From Limnoraphis robusta CS-951 (GTDB lineage: Bacteria > Cyanobacteriota > Cyanobacteriia > Cyanobacteriales > Microcoleaceae): a DNA stretch of 5,965 nucleotides. The stretch's first letter is position 1. Each line of letters begins with the position of its first letter. The notes below the pieces were generated by a model, which was not told where the DNA came from, ran no database searches, and saw nothing but the letters and a program-made list of their open reading frames with translations. The position numbers were made by a program, and so were the translations under genes. Below are positions 5,536-5,965 of this stretch, in pieces. The stretch is from assembly GCF_000972705.2 (NCBI RefSeq), contig NZ_LATL02000245.1, positions 11,133-17,097 of the forward strand, read 5' to 3'.

Positions 5536-5872
5536 GACTTTCGTCTTCCGTTTCATGTAAGTAATTGTACTCCATCCTTTATTCTTTTGATCAAAAAACA
5601 ATTATATTTTTTTTAGATTTACTCAGAGAAAATATTGAAGTTCTCAGTCTGATTGCTCCTCAAAAATTTTCTCTGTGCAGAGTAACGATGATCACTGCTA
5701 TACAGCCTCGCTCAAGAAATCATCTTCCAGCAAAAATTCGACTTTTTATAGATTTTCAGGAGAGAATTTTCAGTCAATTGAAAAAAAGAAGATAGAATAT
5801 TTTATCATTATTTTTATTTATTTAATTAGAGGAAAAATAAATTAATTCATCACAAACCTTTCTCTATTTATT

Positions 5873-5917
5873 ATAGAAGTTCCTGAAAAGGAATAAAACA
5901 ATTACAGGAATTTCTGT
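5873..5917. repeat. Imperfect 13-bp hairpin in AT-rich DNA
   Basis: ATAGAAGTTCCTG (5873-5885) can pair with CAGGAATTTCTGT (5905-5917): 11 Watson-Crick pairs and two G-T wobbles, with a 19-base loop. There is no T run after either side, so terminator status is not supported. It may be an mRNA end or leader structure for a gene beyond the right edge. Confidence 0.35.
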
Positions 5918-5965
5918 TACTAAAGTTACAAAATAGAAAAAAGTTTGATAGCCTTGGGCAGAGGG

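Larger units (their letters stand above)
5325..5965. other. Gene-free, repeat-rich upstream region
   Basis: No convincing coding sequence was found in these 641 bases. The only longish frame, plus strand 5565-5795, starts at TTG with no ribosome binding site. The left part (5325-5565) carries the ribosome binding site of the COP23-like gene, three inverted-repeat structures and five alternating AAGTAA motifs. The right part is strongly AT-rich with T and A runs, plus one imperfect 13-bp hairpin (5873-5917). No tRNA or rRNA was recognised. A small regulatory RNA cannot be excluded. Confidence 0.6.

Noticed and set aside
5565..5795. 76-codon open frame on the plus strand
   Set aside because: It starts at TTG without a Shine-Dalgarno, lies in AT-rich DNA and matches nothing recognised. 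A real small protein is possible but unsupported.

Overview
The window most likely comes from a filamentous, Oscillatoriales-type cyanobacterium. Three things point there. There are two copies of the HIP1 octamer GCGATCGC. An intergenic heptamer tract of the TTTTGCC/TCTTGCC type is followed by the small palindrome AGCGCGTAGCGCT. The encoded protein families (a GAF histidine kinase with the cyanobacterial insert in its dimerisation domain, a stand-alone response regulator, a trypsin-like protease and a COP23-like exported protein) are typical of cyanobacteria. The genus cannot be fixed from this sequence alone.

Layout, left to right. Positions 1-96 hold the first 32 codons of a response regulator on the minus strand, cut by the window edge. 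A 452-base gap with the heptamer repeats separates it from a minus-strand GAF-HisKA-HATPase sensor kinase (549 to about 2252, or 2318 with a GTG start). Kinase and regulator look like a two-component pair. A divergent intergenic region (about 2253-2663) carries a good sigma-70-type promoter for the kinase. It then leads into a plus-strand membrane-anchored or exported trypsin-like serine protease (2664-3638) with an intact His-Asp-Ser triad.

From 3672 to 5324 the minus strand carries four small genes convergent with the protease. They are a one-helix anchored protein (86 aa), a doubtful 74-aa hydrophobic ORF, a 110-aa protein with a signal peptide, and a 192-aa protein with a signal peptide whose core resembles COP23 but has no cysteine at all. 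The protease and at least three of these products are predicted to be exported or anchored, so the region looks like a small envelope/secretome cluster beside a sensory pair. A functional link between them is inference only.

The right-hand 641 bases (5325-5965) contain no convincing gene. They hold a dense set of inverted repeats and five alternating copies of AAGTAA/TTACTT upstream of the COP23-like gene, then an AT-rich stretch with an imperfect hairpin. The strongest unexplained signals are this repeat-rich upstream region, the perfect 12-bp inverted repeat at 4674-4722, and the cysteine-free COP23-like protein.
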